The notes under the pieces were generated by a model, which was given only the letters and a program-made list of their open reading frames with translations, was not told the DNA's origin and did not search any database. Shown here one piece after another: positions 7,077 to 17,000 of a stretch of DNA of 64,000 nucleotides. How positions within the stretch are numbered: position 1 is the stretch's first letter; the number at the start of each line of letters is the position of its first letter. The stretch covers positions 1 through 64,000 of the forward strand of contig JANQPA010000050.1 of assembly GCA_028285545.1 (NCBI GenBank), given 5' to 3'. This DNA comes from Saprospiraceae bacterium (GTDB taxonomy: Bacteria; Bacteroidota; Bacteroidia; Chitinophagales; Saprospiraceae). A program made the position numbers and the translations under genes.

Positions 7077-9899
7077 ATGAGAGTTTTAGAAATTAATTTT
7101 TATAAATTAATATTTCTGGTGATGATCCTTTGCTTTCAGGGGAAATCACTAATGGCTACAGATTTATGTACTGAAAATGGAGTTTATAATGGCACCTTTA
7201 ATCCAACAGTGACAATAGGAACCAATCAAAGTAGTATAACTTATGCTTCTAGTCTGGGAGTTCCTACAATTTATAGTTTTTGGAACATTGACATGGTAAT
7301 ACATGGAACATTAATTGTTGATCAGGATCTAGCTTTTTGGTATGCTGATGTAAAAATGGAACCAGGAGCTGAAATTGTAATTGAGGCAAATAAACAAGTA
7401 AGTTTTGTTTACTCTGATGTATTTGCTTGCCTTCAGTTGTGGAAAGGTATTTATGTTGAGGAAGATGGTTGGATTAATATTCAGTCTTCCAGAATCGGTG
7501 ATGCTCAGTATTTAATTAGTTCCGAAGAAGATGGACGAATAACAGTAGCAAATAGTGAGCTAATCAATAATGATGTTTCTTTCAAAAATATCAATCCGGG
7601 ACCTGGTCAGACGGTTTTTGATCTGGATGATTTGACCAATATTTCAATAGAAGTAGGATCCATAAGATCAGCATTTCCCGGAATGACAGCTACGACTCAC
7701 CCTAAAACTGGTTTTTTGATGACGAATTGTGTTTCAACAATTGGGAGGATTAATACTAACTCCTCAATAGAAGGGGCCAAAAATGGTGTTTATATGGAGG
7801 ATTCGAATGTTATTATTTATGGTTATACATTTGAGAGATGTGATTTTGGTATTAAAGCTGTTGGGGGAAGTTTGACTTCTAAACCTGTATATGTTTCTGT
7901 ACTTAGTACTTATCTTGGAAAATCAACTTATCAAAACCCCATCACTTCTGCGGGTAATGGATATGGTATTCATGCTGTTGGAACAAATTTAGATATTGAA
8001 CGCTGTACTTTTAAGTATCTCTACCAAGGGGTTCGATCTACAGGTAATGTGTCATCCGAGAGTATTAATATCGCTCATAATGAAATTGACATTAGAGATG
8101 GTGCAAGCATAAGAGCAGGAATTTATCTGGAACGTTCGGTGGCTTCAGGTACGGGCAATAAGAATAATATTGAAAACAATACAATTGTTGTAGAGAATGG
8201 CATAAATGAAATCTATGGTATATTCATTAACTCTCCCTTGCCAGCCAGTGATGAGATGATCATCAAAGAAAATGTAATCGAAATCCAAAGTGCAGTTACA
8301 AATAGTCAAGTATATCCAATTCAAATATGGATGGAACAATCCGATAAGTTTTTGGTGCTGAATAATGAAATATATTTTAACAACAGTAATTATGCTTCTT
8401 CTAGATGGGGCATTTCTATGATAAATGGATCTGGACAAGGGTCTATTGTAGGAGGAAATACAGTTGTAGGTGCCTCTAGCTCCCATTATGCCGGGCAATG
8501 TGCTATTCATTTGGATGCTTCAAAAAATATCCGGCTGTGTGATAATAATGTCGATAAAACCCTTAGAGGATTTCATTTTGCCGGGAATAATGACAATTCA
8601 GAATTCATTTCTAATTCAATTGGCTCACATGACCAAGGGATCTACCTGGCAACTCCTGTTGTTACTGCATCCAGCTCTCCTATAATGGGAGATCAAATTA
8701 GGAGGTTGAATCAGTGGAACGGGACCTATCCTACAGGAACTTTAAAAGGAGGAGCTGTAAGAGTTTCTACAGCTGACCCCTTATTGTCCGAATTTAAAAT
8801 TCAGACTGGAGGTAGCCCTTATTTCCCACCTTCAATCTATAATAATGCTGGTTGGTTCAGTGTTCAAAGCGGGCTTACTGAAGATTGTAATCTTGCATTA
8901 AAAGAATCCAGCACTCAAAATAAGTTTAGCAGAATTCGTAAACTGGTAGCAACTGAAAACCTTGGGCTTAGCCTAACGGATGAAGAAGAAAACGAACTAA
9001 AAAGAGATGCCCTTTTGCAATTTCTCTTAGAACCAGTATTAATAGAAAAAATACCAAACAGTACAAGATTCTTAAAGAACAACTTAAATACACCTGGTGC
9101 AAAAATGGTAGAGATTGATGTGGAGCTAAAAAAAGCACTGGTTATGTCAAATGGATTGAGCAAAAAATTAATTGAATTATTAAATGAAAAGCAAGTCATT
9201 ATTGACCAACTTGGAGCAATAGGAATACAATACTATATAAATGAAGAACTTGATTCTGTTACCTATCAGAGACTAAAAAATAATTTACTCTCTGAGCTTG
9301 CTAAGAAGGAGGAATTGCACACAAATCTTGAAAATACCATTGTTACTTCTAGAGAGTCGAAATTAAAGCAGGTTTCAGTCCTAAACAACCAATTAGGCAA
9401 TGGACAAAGGAATTTACAAAATCAAAAGGATCTTAATGATTTTATCATCCTTAAGGCATTGAAAAAACGATACAATGAACAATTAAACACTATTTTAAAT
9501 ATTGCTCGGATGGATAAAAAAGATGGAGGAAGAGCAGTAATTTCGGCCAGGGCCATGTTGCCTCTTCCAGAAATTGGAAGCTACATTAAAGAAGAAGATC
9601 ATCTTAATGAGCAAAAAACAGGGAATCTGAAAACAGAATCTTTTGAAGATAAGTATCAGAATTTTGATTTAATAAATATATATCCAAATCCAGCAGGTAA
9701 TCTGCTTACATTGACTCTTTCTGAGAAAATAGAAGGAGAATTAATTATTACGGATCTTTTAGGCAAAATTGTATTAAAACAAGTAGTGAATTTCGAAAAT
9801 ACAACCTTGGATGTCAGCAACCTAAATAAAGGGGTTTATATCATTTCCGTAGTTCAGGAAGATGGCATAAGTGCATCGAAAAAATTTGTCATAAAATAA
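7077..9899 (+). CDS. Secreted right-handed beta-helix protein with T9SS type A sorting domain
   Basis: A 940-residue exported protein. It has a signal peptide (about 1-27) and a long region (about 60-600) of short repeating strands rich in N, G, S and I (for example NIAHNEIDIRDG, NNIENNTIVVENG, RLCDNNVDK) typical of right-handed parallel beta-helix folds. A helical, probably coiled-coil segment follows (about 650-820, rich in K, E, L, N). The C-terminal domain starts IYPNPAGN (about 866) and ends with GVYIISVVQEDG and FVIK, the classic T9SS type A sorting signal. It should be exported by Sec, moved across the outer membrane by the T9SS, and attached or released. Similar folds occur in pectate lyases and adhesins, but I see no catalytic signature. 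Confidence 0.88.
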   Translation: MRVLEINFYKLIFLVMILCFQGKSLMATDLCTENGVYNGTFNPTVTIGTNQSSITYASSLGVPTIYSFWNIDMVIHGTLIVDQDLAFWYADVKMEPGAEIVIEANKQVSFVYSDVFACLQLWKGIYVEEDGWINIQSSRIGDAQYLISSEEDGRITVANSELINNDVSFKNINPGPGQTVFDLDDLTNISIEVGSIRSAFPGMTATTHPKTGFLMTNCVSTIGRINTNSSIEGAKNGVYMEDSNVIIYGYTFERCDFGIKAVGGSLTSKPVYVSVLSTYLGKSTYQNPITSAGNGYGIHAVGTNLDIERCTFKYLYQGVRSTGNVSSESINIAHNEIDIRDGASIRAGIYLERSVASGTGNKNNIENNTIVVENGINEIYGIFINSPLPASDEMIIKENVIEIQSAVTNSQVYPIQIWMEQSDKFLVLNNEIYFNNSNYASSRWGISMINGSGQGSIVGGNTVVGASSSHYAGQCAIHLDASKNIRLCDNNVDKTLRGFHFAGNNDNSEFISNSIGSHDQGIYLATPVVTASSSPIMGDQIRRLNQWNGTYPTGTLKGGAVRVSTADPLLSEFKIQTGGSPYFPPSIYNNAGWFSVQSGLTEDCNLALKESSTQNKFSRIRKLVATENLGLSLTDEEENELKRDALLQFLLEPVLIEKIPNSTRFLKNNLNTPGAKMVEIDVELKKALVMSNGLSKKLIELLNEKQVIIDQLGAIGIQYYINEELDSVTYQRLKNNLLSELAKKEELHTNLENTIVTSRESKLKQVSVLNNQLGNGQRNLQNQKDLNDFIILKALKKRYNEQLNTILNIARMDKKDGGRAVISARAMLPLPEIGSYIKEEDHLNEQKTGNLKTESFEDKYQNFDLINIYPNPAGNLLTLTLSEKIEGELIITDLLGKIVLKQVVNFENTTLDVSNLNKGVYIISVVQEDGISASKKFVIK

Positions 9900-9932
9900 A
9901 TAATAGTAAAAAATAGATCTAATTTTTTAGAG

Positions 9933-9966
9933 GAGGCCGGTTAATAAGAAATAATTAGCTGGCTTC
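9933..9966 (+). terminator. Hairpin terminator after the beta-helix gene
   Basis: GAGGCCGGTTAAT (9933-9945) pairs over all 13 positions with ATTAGCTGGCTTC (9954-9966), allowing three G-T wobbles, with an 8-base loop. The following bases are pyrimidine-rich (TTCTTCCTTTCT). It starts 34 bases after the stop codon. Confidence 0.6.
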
Positions 9967-10131
9967 TTCTTCCTTTCTCCTGAAAATTAGAATATACTTT
10001 TGAGGTTCACCTATTTTATACATACCTGGTGTAATGGACGAAGTTTAATTTTTTCAGTTAACTCTTCTGTTCCCAGTCATGATATTTATTTAATATCAAA
10101 GCATCCCTCTGAACTTAAATATATATTTTGC

Positions 10132-10139
10132 TAGCTTTG
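10132..10139 (+). promoter_or_regulatory. Putative ruvA -7 box (TAGCTTTG)
   Basis: TAGCTTTG matches the Bacteroidota -7 consensus TAnnTTTG and ends 25 bases before the ruvA ATG. No perfect -33 TTTG lies at the expected distance. Confidence 0.4.
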
Positions 10140-10164
10140 TAGGCATTTTTGAAAAAATACCATC

Positions 10165-10755
10165 ATGATAGCTTATTTGAAAGGAGAAATTACCTTTAAA
10201 AGTCCAAATGCCATTATTGTAGAAGCAGGAGGGGTGGGATACAGAGTTAACATTAGCTTGAACACCTATGCTAAAGTAGAACCTTTAGAGCGTATAAAAA
10301 TTCTTACCTACTTCCATGTCAAGGAGGATAGTCATACTTTATTTGGCTTTGCAGAACCCGAAGAAAGATCCTTATTTGTACATTTAATTTCAGTTTCTGG
10401 CATCGGTCCTGCAACTGCACAGCAAATGCTATCGTCTTTAAAACCAGAGGAAATCCGAAATGCCATCATTGGCGAGAATATAGCTGCCTTTAAACAAGTA
10501 AAAGGTGTGGGGCCTAAAACGGCCAAACGCCTAATACTGGATCTCAAGGACAAATTATTGAAAGAGTCAGGGTCTGAGGCGTTAACAGTAGCGGTTGTAG
10601 ACAATACAATGCGCGAGGAAGCGTTATCTGCTTTAGTTGCCTTAGGATTTAATAAAACACAAGTCCAGAAAACTCTGAACAAAATAATTAGATCCGAAGC
10701 TTCATTTAATAATGTAGAAGAATTAGTCAAAATTACCTTAAAAGAACTTTCCTAG
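10165..10755 (+). CDS. ruvA: Holliday junction DNA helicase subunit RuvA
   Basis: RuvA binds four-way DNA junctions and loads the RuvB motor during recombination repair. The 196 residues match the family. An N-terminal OB fold (MIAYLKGEITFKSPNAIIVE, then GGVGYRVNIS and TYFHVKEDSHTLFGF) is followed by two helix-hairpin-helix motifs, SVSGIGPATAQQ (about 76-87) and VKGVGPKTAKRL (about 112-123), and a C-terminal RuvB-binding domain (EEALSALVALGFNKTQ). It is a lone gene; no ruvB or ruvC is adjacent. Start at the ATG giving the canonical MIAYLKG. Confidence 0.97.
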   Translation: MIAYLKGEITFKSPNAIIVEAGGVGYRVNISLNTYAKVEPLERIKILTYFHVKEDSHTLFGFAEPEERSLFVHLISVSGIGPATAQQMLSSLKPEEIRNAIIGENIAAFKQVKGVGPKTAKRLILDLKDKLLKESGSEALTVAVVDNTMREEALSALVALGFNKTQVQKTLNKIIRSEASFNNVEELVKITLKELS

Positions 10756-10852
10756 TTCTTCTGCTATGAGAGAAATACCTCTGCCATCCCAGAAGACGAT
10801 CAGAAAACTGGGTTTTGCCATATACCGATTAAGGCATTTAATTTTAGAGCGG

Positions 10853-10883
10853 CTGACGAATCCGCCTCAGACGGATTCGTCAG
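10853..10883. repeat. Perfect 12-bp palindrome with 7-nt loop upstream of sprA
   Basis: CTGACGAATCCG (10853-10864) and CGGATTCGTCAG (10872-10883) are perfect complements around CCTCAGA. The core CCGCCTCAGACGG (10862-10874) recurs with one change in the palindrome upstream of the PorU2-like gene. A T-run follows about 12 bases later, so it might terminate ruvA transcription; it lies 137 bases before sprA. Confidence 0.75.
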
Positions 10884-10920
10884 TCACTATTACTTTTTTG
10901 TGGCCTCATGATGACAAAGG

Positions 10921-10936
10921 CCTGTCTTTCGACAGG
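10921..10936. repeat. Short tetraloop hairpin in the sprA leader region
   Basis: CCTGTC-TTTC-GACAGG forms a perfect 6-bp stem with a 4-base loop, 84 bases before sprA. It could lie in the sprA leader or be part of the ruvA terminator region. Confidence 0.4.
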
Positions 10937-10988
10937 TAGAAGTTATGAGACGCAATTAGTGATTTTGAACCATGATTTTCAGATAAAA

Positions 10989-11009
10989 CAACAAATTTGT
11001 TGAATCCCG
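10989..11009 (+). promoter_or_regulatory. sprA upstream element: palindrome plus TTGTTGAAT/AATCCCG
   Basis: A perfect 14-nt palindrome CAACAAATTTGTTG (10989-11002) overlaps TTGTTGAAT (10997-11005) and AATCCCG (11003-11009), ending 11 bases before the sprA ATG. Both of the latter words also occur upstream of the PorU2-like gene (35218-35226 and 35238-35244). Confidence 0.35.
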
Positions 11010-11019
11010 TGATTGGACT

Positions 11020-14000
11020 ATGAAACAAACACTTTTACCACTAACAATTGTACTTAGTTTTTTTGCCCTGCTTAGTGCAATGGGGAACAATCGGCTGAAA
11101 GACCCATATGCTTCTAAATACGTTTTAAAAGCTCCGGCTGATACCATTGTATTGGATACCGTTCCTCCTATTCAGGATCGCCAAGGCGATTTTCTGATTA
11201 ATAAAAATAGAAACCCCTTTGATCTTAAGGATCCTAATGCCATCGAAAAAACGGTGGAATATGATCCGGCTACTGGTCAATATATATTAACCGAAAAAAT
11301 TGGAGAAGATTTTTTCAGGCCTCCTACCTATATGACTTTTGAAGAATATATGGATTACCGAAAACAGGAGGAGGAAAGAGATTATTTCCGAAAATTAGCC
11401 GGAATTGGAGTAGAAGGCGAAGGCCAGGCCGGCCTTGATCCTCTGGCCAAGATTGATGTAGATCGAAGCCTTTTGGATCGTCTTTTTGGAGGAAATACCG
11501 TAGATATTCGTCCTCAGGGTAATATTGACCTTACTTTCGGAGTGGATTTTTCTAGAGTGGAAAATCCTATTTTGACGGAGCGCCAGCGCCGTCAGGGAGG
11601 CTTTGACTTTGATATGAATATCCAAATGAGTGTCAATGGTAAAATTGGAGAAAAACTTAATCTTACCACCAACTATAATACGAACGCTACCTTCGATTTT
11701 GACAATCAAATTAAGCTTGATTATAACAGTGATTTATTTGAGGATGATGCCATTTTGAAAAAAATCGAGGCTGGTAATGTAAGTTTACCGCTACGCGGGA
11801 ACCTGATTCAGGGGGCTCAGAGTTTGTTTGGTTTAAAAACAGAACTGCAATTTGGTAACCTGACTTTAACTGCAATTGCTTCTCAGCAAAAATCTCAACA
11901 AGAAAATATTAAAATCGAGGGCGGAAGCCAACTGACCGAATTCGAAGTGAAGGCGGATGAATATGATGAAAACCGACACTTCTTTCTCACACATTATAAC
12001 CGGAATACATTTGAAGGAGGATTGGGTAATCTTCCTCAAATCCGTTCTTTATTTAGAATTGAAAATCTTGAAGTTTGGATTACCAATGATCGTAATGAGG
12101 TGGACAATATTCGGGATATTGTGGCCTTTGCGGACCTTTCAGAAGCAGATCCTAGCAAATTGGTAAGCCCAGATAGAATTGGGGTTCCAGCAAACCCTGT
12201 TAATCCGGATATTGCAGGGGGAGCACTTCCTGATAATACCTCCAATGATCTTTATGATCGACTCCTCACAAATGGAAATGTACGCGAAATTGATCAGGCC
12301 GTTTCTATTTTACAATCACCTGAATTTGGTCTTCAGCAAGCTCGGGATTTTGAAAAGGTAAGTGCTCGTAAGCTTAGAGATCAGGAATATACTTTTCATC
12401 CTGAACTGGGTTTTATTTCTTTGAATGTCAACGTACAGCCAGACCAGGTAGTTGGGGTAGCTTTTACATATTCCTACAACGGGCAAACCTATAAAGTTGG
12501 TGAATTATCCTACAACCAGGAAAATACCAGTTCAGATTCTACCTTGAATGTACTTTTTGTAAAAATGTTAAAAAGTACGACCCAAAGAACAGATGTTTCT
12601 ACCTGGGATCTGATGATGAAAAATGTGTATTCCATTGGAGCCTTCAACGTGAACAGACAAGACTTTAAACTAGATGTCTTTTATGAAGATCCCGGCCAAG
12701 GTGAAAAGCGATTTCTTCCCGAAGGCCAGGGTATAATGGGTAAACCTCTATTGCGCATATTTAATCTGGATATACTCAATGTCCAGGGAGACCCGGTTCC
12801 TGATGGAGTTTTTGATTATGTGCCGGGAGTCACCATCAACCCACGAAATGGTCGGATTATGTTTCCGGTACTGGAGCCTTTTGGATCTTCCCTTGCCAGA
12901 CAGATTGTCGAACCTGAATTGAGGGATAAATTTGTTTATCAGGAGTTATATGATCAAACCTTGTTCCAGGCACGTGAATTTCCCGAAAAAAACCGATACA
13001 CCATCCGAGGTAGCTTTAAGTCTGATGTTACTTCAGAAATCTCTCTTGGCGCCTTCAATATTCCTCCCGGTTCGGTAAGAGTGTCGGCAGGTGGGCAAAT
13101 TTTAGTAGAGAATAGAGATTATGATGTGGATTATAATACCGGGAAAGTAAAGATTATTAATGATGCCATCCTAAATTCAGGAGTACCCATAAATGTATCT
13201 TTTGAAGATAATACTCTGTTTGGTTTTCAGACTAAGACGATGGTGGGATTAAGGGCAGATTATGAAATTGATAAGGATTTTAGTGTAGGAGGTACTTTCT
13301 TGCAGCTATTTGAACGGCCATTCACTCAAAAAGTAAATATTGGCGAAGATCCTATCAATAATAAGATCTATGGCTTTGATATGAATTTAAACAGGGAGGC
13401 ACCCTTCCTGACTAAGCTGGTAAATCTTATTCCTGGAATTAACACCAAAGCTCCTTCTAGTATTTCTGTTACTGGAGAGGCTGCATTTTTAAAGCCTGGA
13501 CACTCCAGAGCCATTAATCAGAATAAAAAAGATAAGGGCGGGGTTGTTTATCTTGATGACTTTGAAGGTAGTATCAGTGGTTTTGACATTACACAGCCTG
13601 CTGCCAACTGGTTTATTTCCAGTGTGCCGCAGAACGATGATATTAATAGTAATCCCTTATTCCCTGAGTCTCAGCTGGTCAATGACGTAAGGTATGGAGC
13701 TAACCGGGCTCGGATCAACTGGTATCGAATTGACCCTAGTATTCGGCCTAATAATGATCCCAATCCCTACACCAGCGAGGTTCCACAGGATGAGGTTTTT
13801 CCCAATCGTATACAAACACCGGATCAACCCAGGTTCCGGACTTTTGATATCTCCTATTATCCACAAGAGAGAGGACCTTATAATTTTGATATACCAGAGG
13901 GGTACCCAGGTTTTACTCGTGGAACAAGTTTTATTGGTGATTCCATGGTTTTAGATTCTGCTAATACCCGTTGGGGAGGAATCATGCGGGCTTTAACAAA

Positions 14001-17000
14001 TAATGACTTCCAGTCTGCCAATATCGAGTTTCTGGAGTTCTGGATGTTGAGTCCTTTTTTGGATCCCAATGATCCTTTGAGTCCTGCACCTGATTATGAG
14101 CAAAAAGAAGGCAGTATATATATTAACCTGGGAAATGTTTCGGAAGATATATTGCGAGATTCTCGTAAGTTTTTTGAAAATGGATTGCCAGGCCCTGCGA
14201 ACCCCGATCGCCGGGTAGATACCACCAACTGGTCGGTTGTACCCATTGCCCAGCAGATCACCCGTGCCTTCGATAATGATGAGGAGACCCGGGTTCGTCA
14301 GGATGTCGGCTTTGATGGTTTAGATAACGATGCGGAGCGACGTCAATTCAGAGATTATTTACAGGCAATAACCAATTCTAATGCCATCGCAGCAGATAAA
14401 ATTGCTGCGGATCCTGCTAATGATGATTATCGTTATTATCGGGATGATGTATTTGGACCTAATGCTACGGTTTTAGATCGCTATCGTTTTTATAATAATC
14501 CACAGGGAAATGCCCGTTCAAATGACGGAAGCGGTTTTGTCTCCTCTGCAACCAATATTCCGGATGCAGAAGATTTAAACCGGGATAATACCTTAAATGA
14601 AACGGAATCCTATTTCCAATATCAGATTGACTTAAGAGCTGATCCTGCCAATCCAAGAGAGATTGACCAGCGGATTACCAATTTTATAACTGACCGTAGA
14701 GAAAGCCCAGATGGTAGAAGAATATGGTATCGTTTTAGAATTCCTCTACGTGGTCCGAATAAAATTTCAGTAGGAGGGATTAAAGATTTTCGTTCCATTC
14801 GTTTTATTCGGATGTATATGAGAGGCTTTGAAGCACCTGTTTCTATGCGTTTTGCTCGCATTGAACTGGTTAGAAACCAATGGAGGAGCTTTACACAAGA
14901 ACTTAACGATAACCCTGTGGAATGTGATCAGCCGGCAGAGTTTGATGTAGATGCTGTAAATATTGAAGAAAACAGCAGCCGTGCCCCTTTTAACTATGTT
15001 TTGCCAGAAGGAATTCAAAGAGAACAGTCATTAGGGGTATTTAATGCTTTACAAAATGAGCAGTCCATCTCTATGAAAATACAAGCCCTGTGTGACGGAC
15101 AGGATGAAGCTATTTTTAAAAATATCGGAATGGACTGGAGGGTCTATGAGCGCTTCAAAATGTTTGTGCATGCTGAAGAACTAAATGATCAGCAGCACGA
15201 AGATGGTGAACTCAGTCTGTTTGTCAGGGTAGGTAGCGATTTCAGGAATAACTATTATGAATATGAGGTTCCACTAGTTATGTCGGATCCTGCAAATATA
15301 GAAGGGGTAGATCCCAATCTCGTTGAATACAAACGAGAGGTATGGAGATCCGAAAATGAATTTGATCTTGCTCTAACCTTATTAAGAGATGCTAAGCAGC
15401 GTCGAAATAATGAAGGTTTTTCCACAGCTGAAGAGTTTGTTGAGTTATTAGATCCGGATAATCCTGTAATGTCCCCTCGAATTCGAATTAAAGGGAATCC
15501 CAACCTGGGACTAGTGAAAGTAGCAATGGTAGGGGTACGTAATCCGATTGGAGGAAATAATGTACCTCGGGACTTAGAGGTTTGGATTAATGAAATGCGC
15601 CTTACCGGTTTAGATGAAAGAGGAGGAATGGCTGCTGTGGGCCGTGTAGATATGCAACTTTCTGATTTTGGTAATATCACAGTAGCTGGTAATTATAGTA
15701 GTATTGGATTTGGAGGTTTGGATCAAAAAGTACAAGAACGTAATCGGGAACAAATTTCAGGAATTGATTTCGCTGCTAATTTAGAACTAGGTAAGTTCTT
15801 TCCTGATTCCTGGGGCTTGCGATTGCCTTTTTATGCACAATATTCGAGGAATGTCCGAACTCCTGAATTCGATCCCTATGATTTGGATATTAAACTCAAA
15901 GATAAATTAGCTAGTGCCGATAATTCTTCGGTAAGAGATTCCATAAAAGATATTTCTCAAGAGGTCCTCACCATTAAAAGTATCAACTTCACAAATGTTC
16001 GTAAAGAGCGAGCAGCCGGGGGAGGCCGCGGAGGGGGTTCCGGAGGGGGACAAACAAAACCAGCTCCCTGGGATATAGAAAACTTTGGACTTAATTATGC
16101 TCAATCTACTACGGAAAGAAAGGATCCCATAATTGAGTTTGACCGCGAAACCAGGCGGACCATGGGGCTGGATTATGGCTTCAATCGGAACGTAAAATAT
16201 TTTGAACCTTTAAAATTTCTGGGAGATAGTAAATTATTGCAAATGTTTACCTCCTTTAATTTTAACCCCATTCCTAACTCTTTTACCTTTAGAACGGTGC
16301 TGGATCGTCGTTTAGCTGTTACCCGGTATCGCTTTACGGGGCTGGATGATCGTTTTAATACCTTCTTTAATAAGAGTTATACCTGGGGGCGTGATTATGG
16401 ATTACAGTGGGATATGGCCCGTTCTTTGAAGTTTACTTATAATGCGGTAGTAGACGCTGTGGTTGACGAGCCGGATGAAAACCGAATTCTGGAAGATCCT
16501 AATATCCCCGATCCAGAGCAGTATCGTCAGGATAGTATTTGGCAGAACATTAAGCGTTTTGGGCGTACGAAAAATTTCCGTCACAACCTGAATGTCAGTT
16601 ATACTGTTCCAACCAGATATATACCATTGATGGATTGGGTGCAAGTTAAAGGACAGTACCAGGCAGAGTACAGCTGGTCAGCTGCTGCTTTAAATGTGGA
16701 CAGTTTAGGAAATGTTATTCAAAACCGTCAAACCAGACAAGCCAATGCTGATTTGAATTTTGAAGGACTTTATAACAAAATCCCCTATCTTCAAAAGATA
16801 AATGGCAGGGCCAGCGGCCAGCGATCCAATTTGGGAGGCCGCCAACCACAACGCCAGCCTAATCCGAATCAGCAACAGCCAGATAATCAGGAAAAGGACC
16901 GGACCGGGCCAAGTACTATTGAAAAAATCTTAATCCGGCCTTTACTTGCATTAAGAAGGGCAAGATTTAATTTCTCAGAAAGCTTTTCGACTACCTTGCC

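Noticed and set aside
10332-10730. 132-residue minus-strand ORF
   Set aside because: Antisense to ruvA, which has full domain support.
10766-10939. 57-codon plus-strand ORF between ruvA and sprA
   Set aside because: It runs through both palindromic elements, has no recognisable domain and shows no membrane or signal profile; probably chance.
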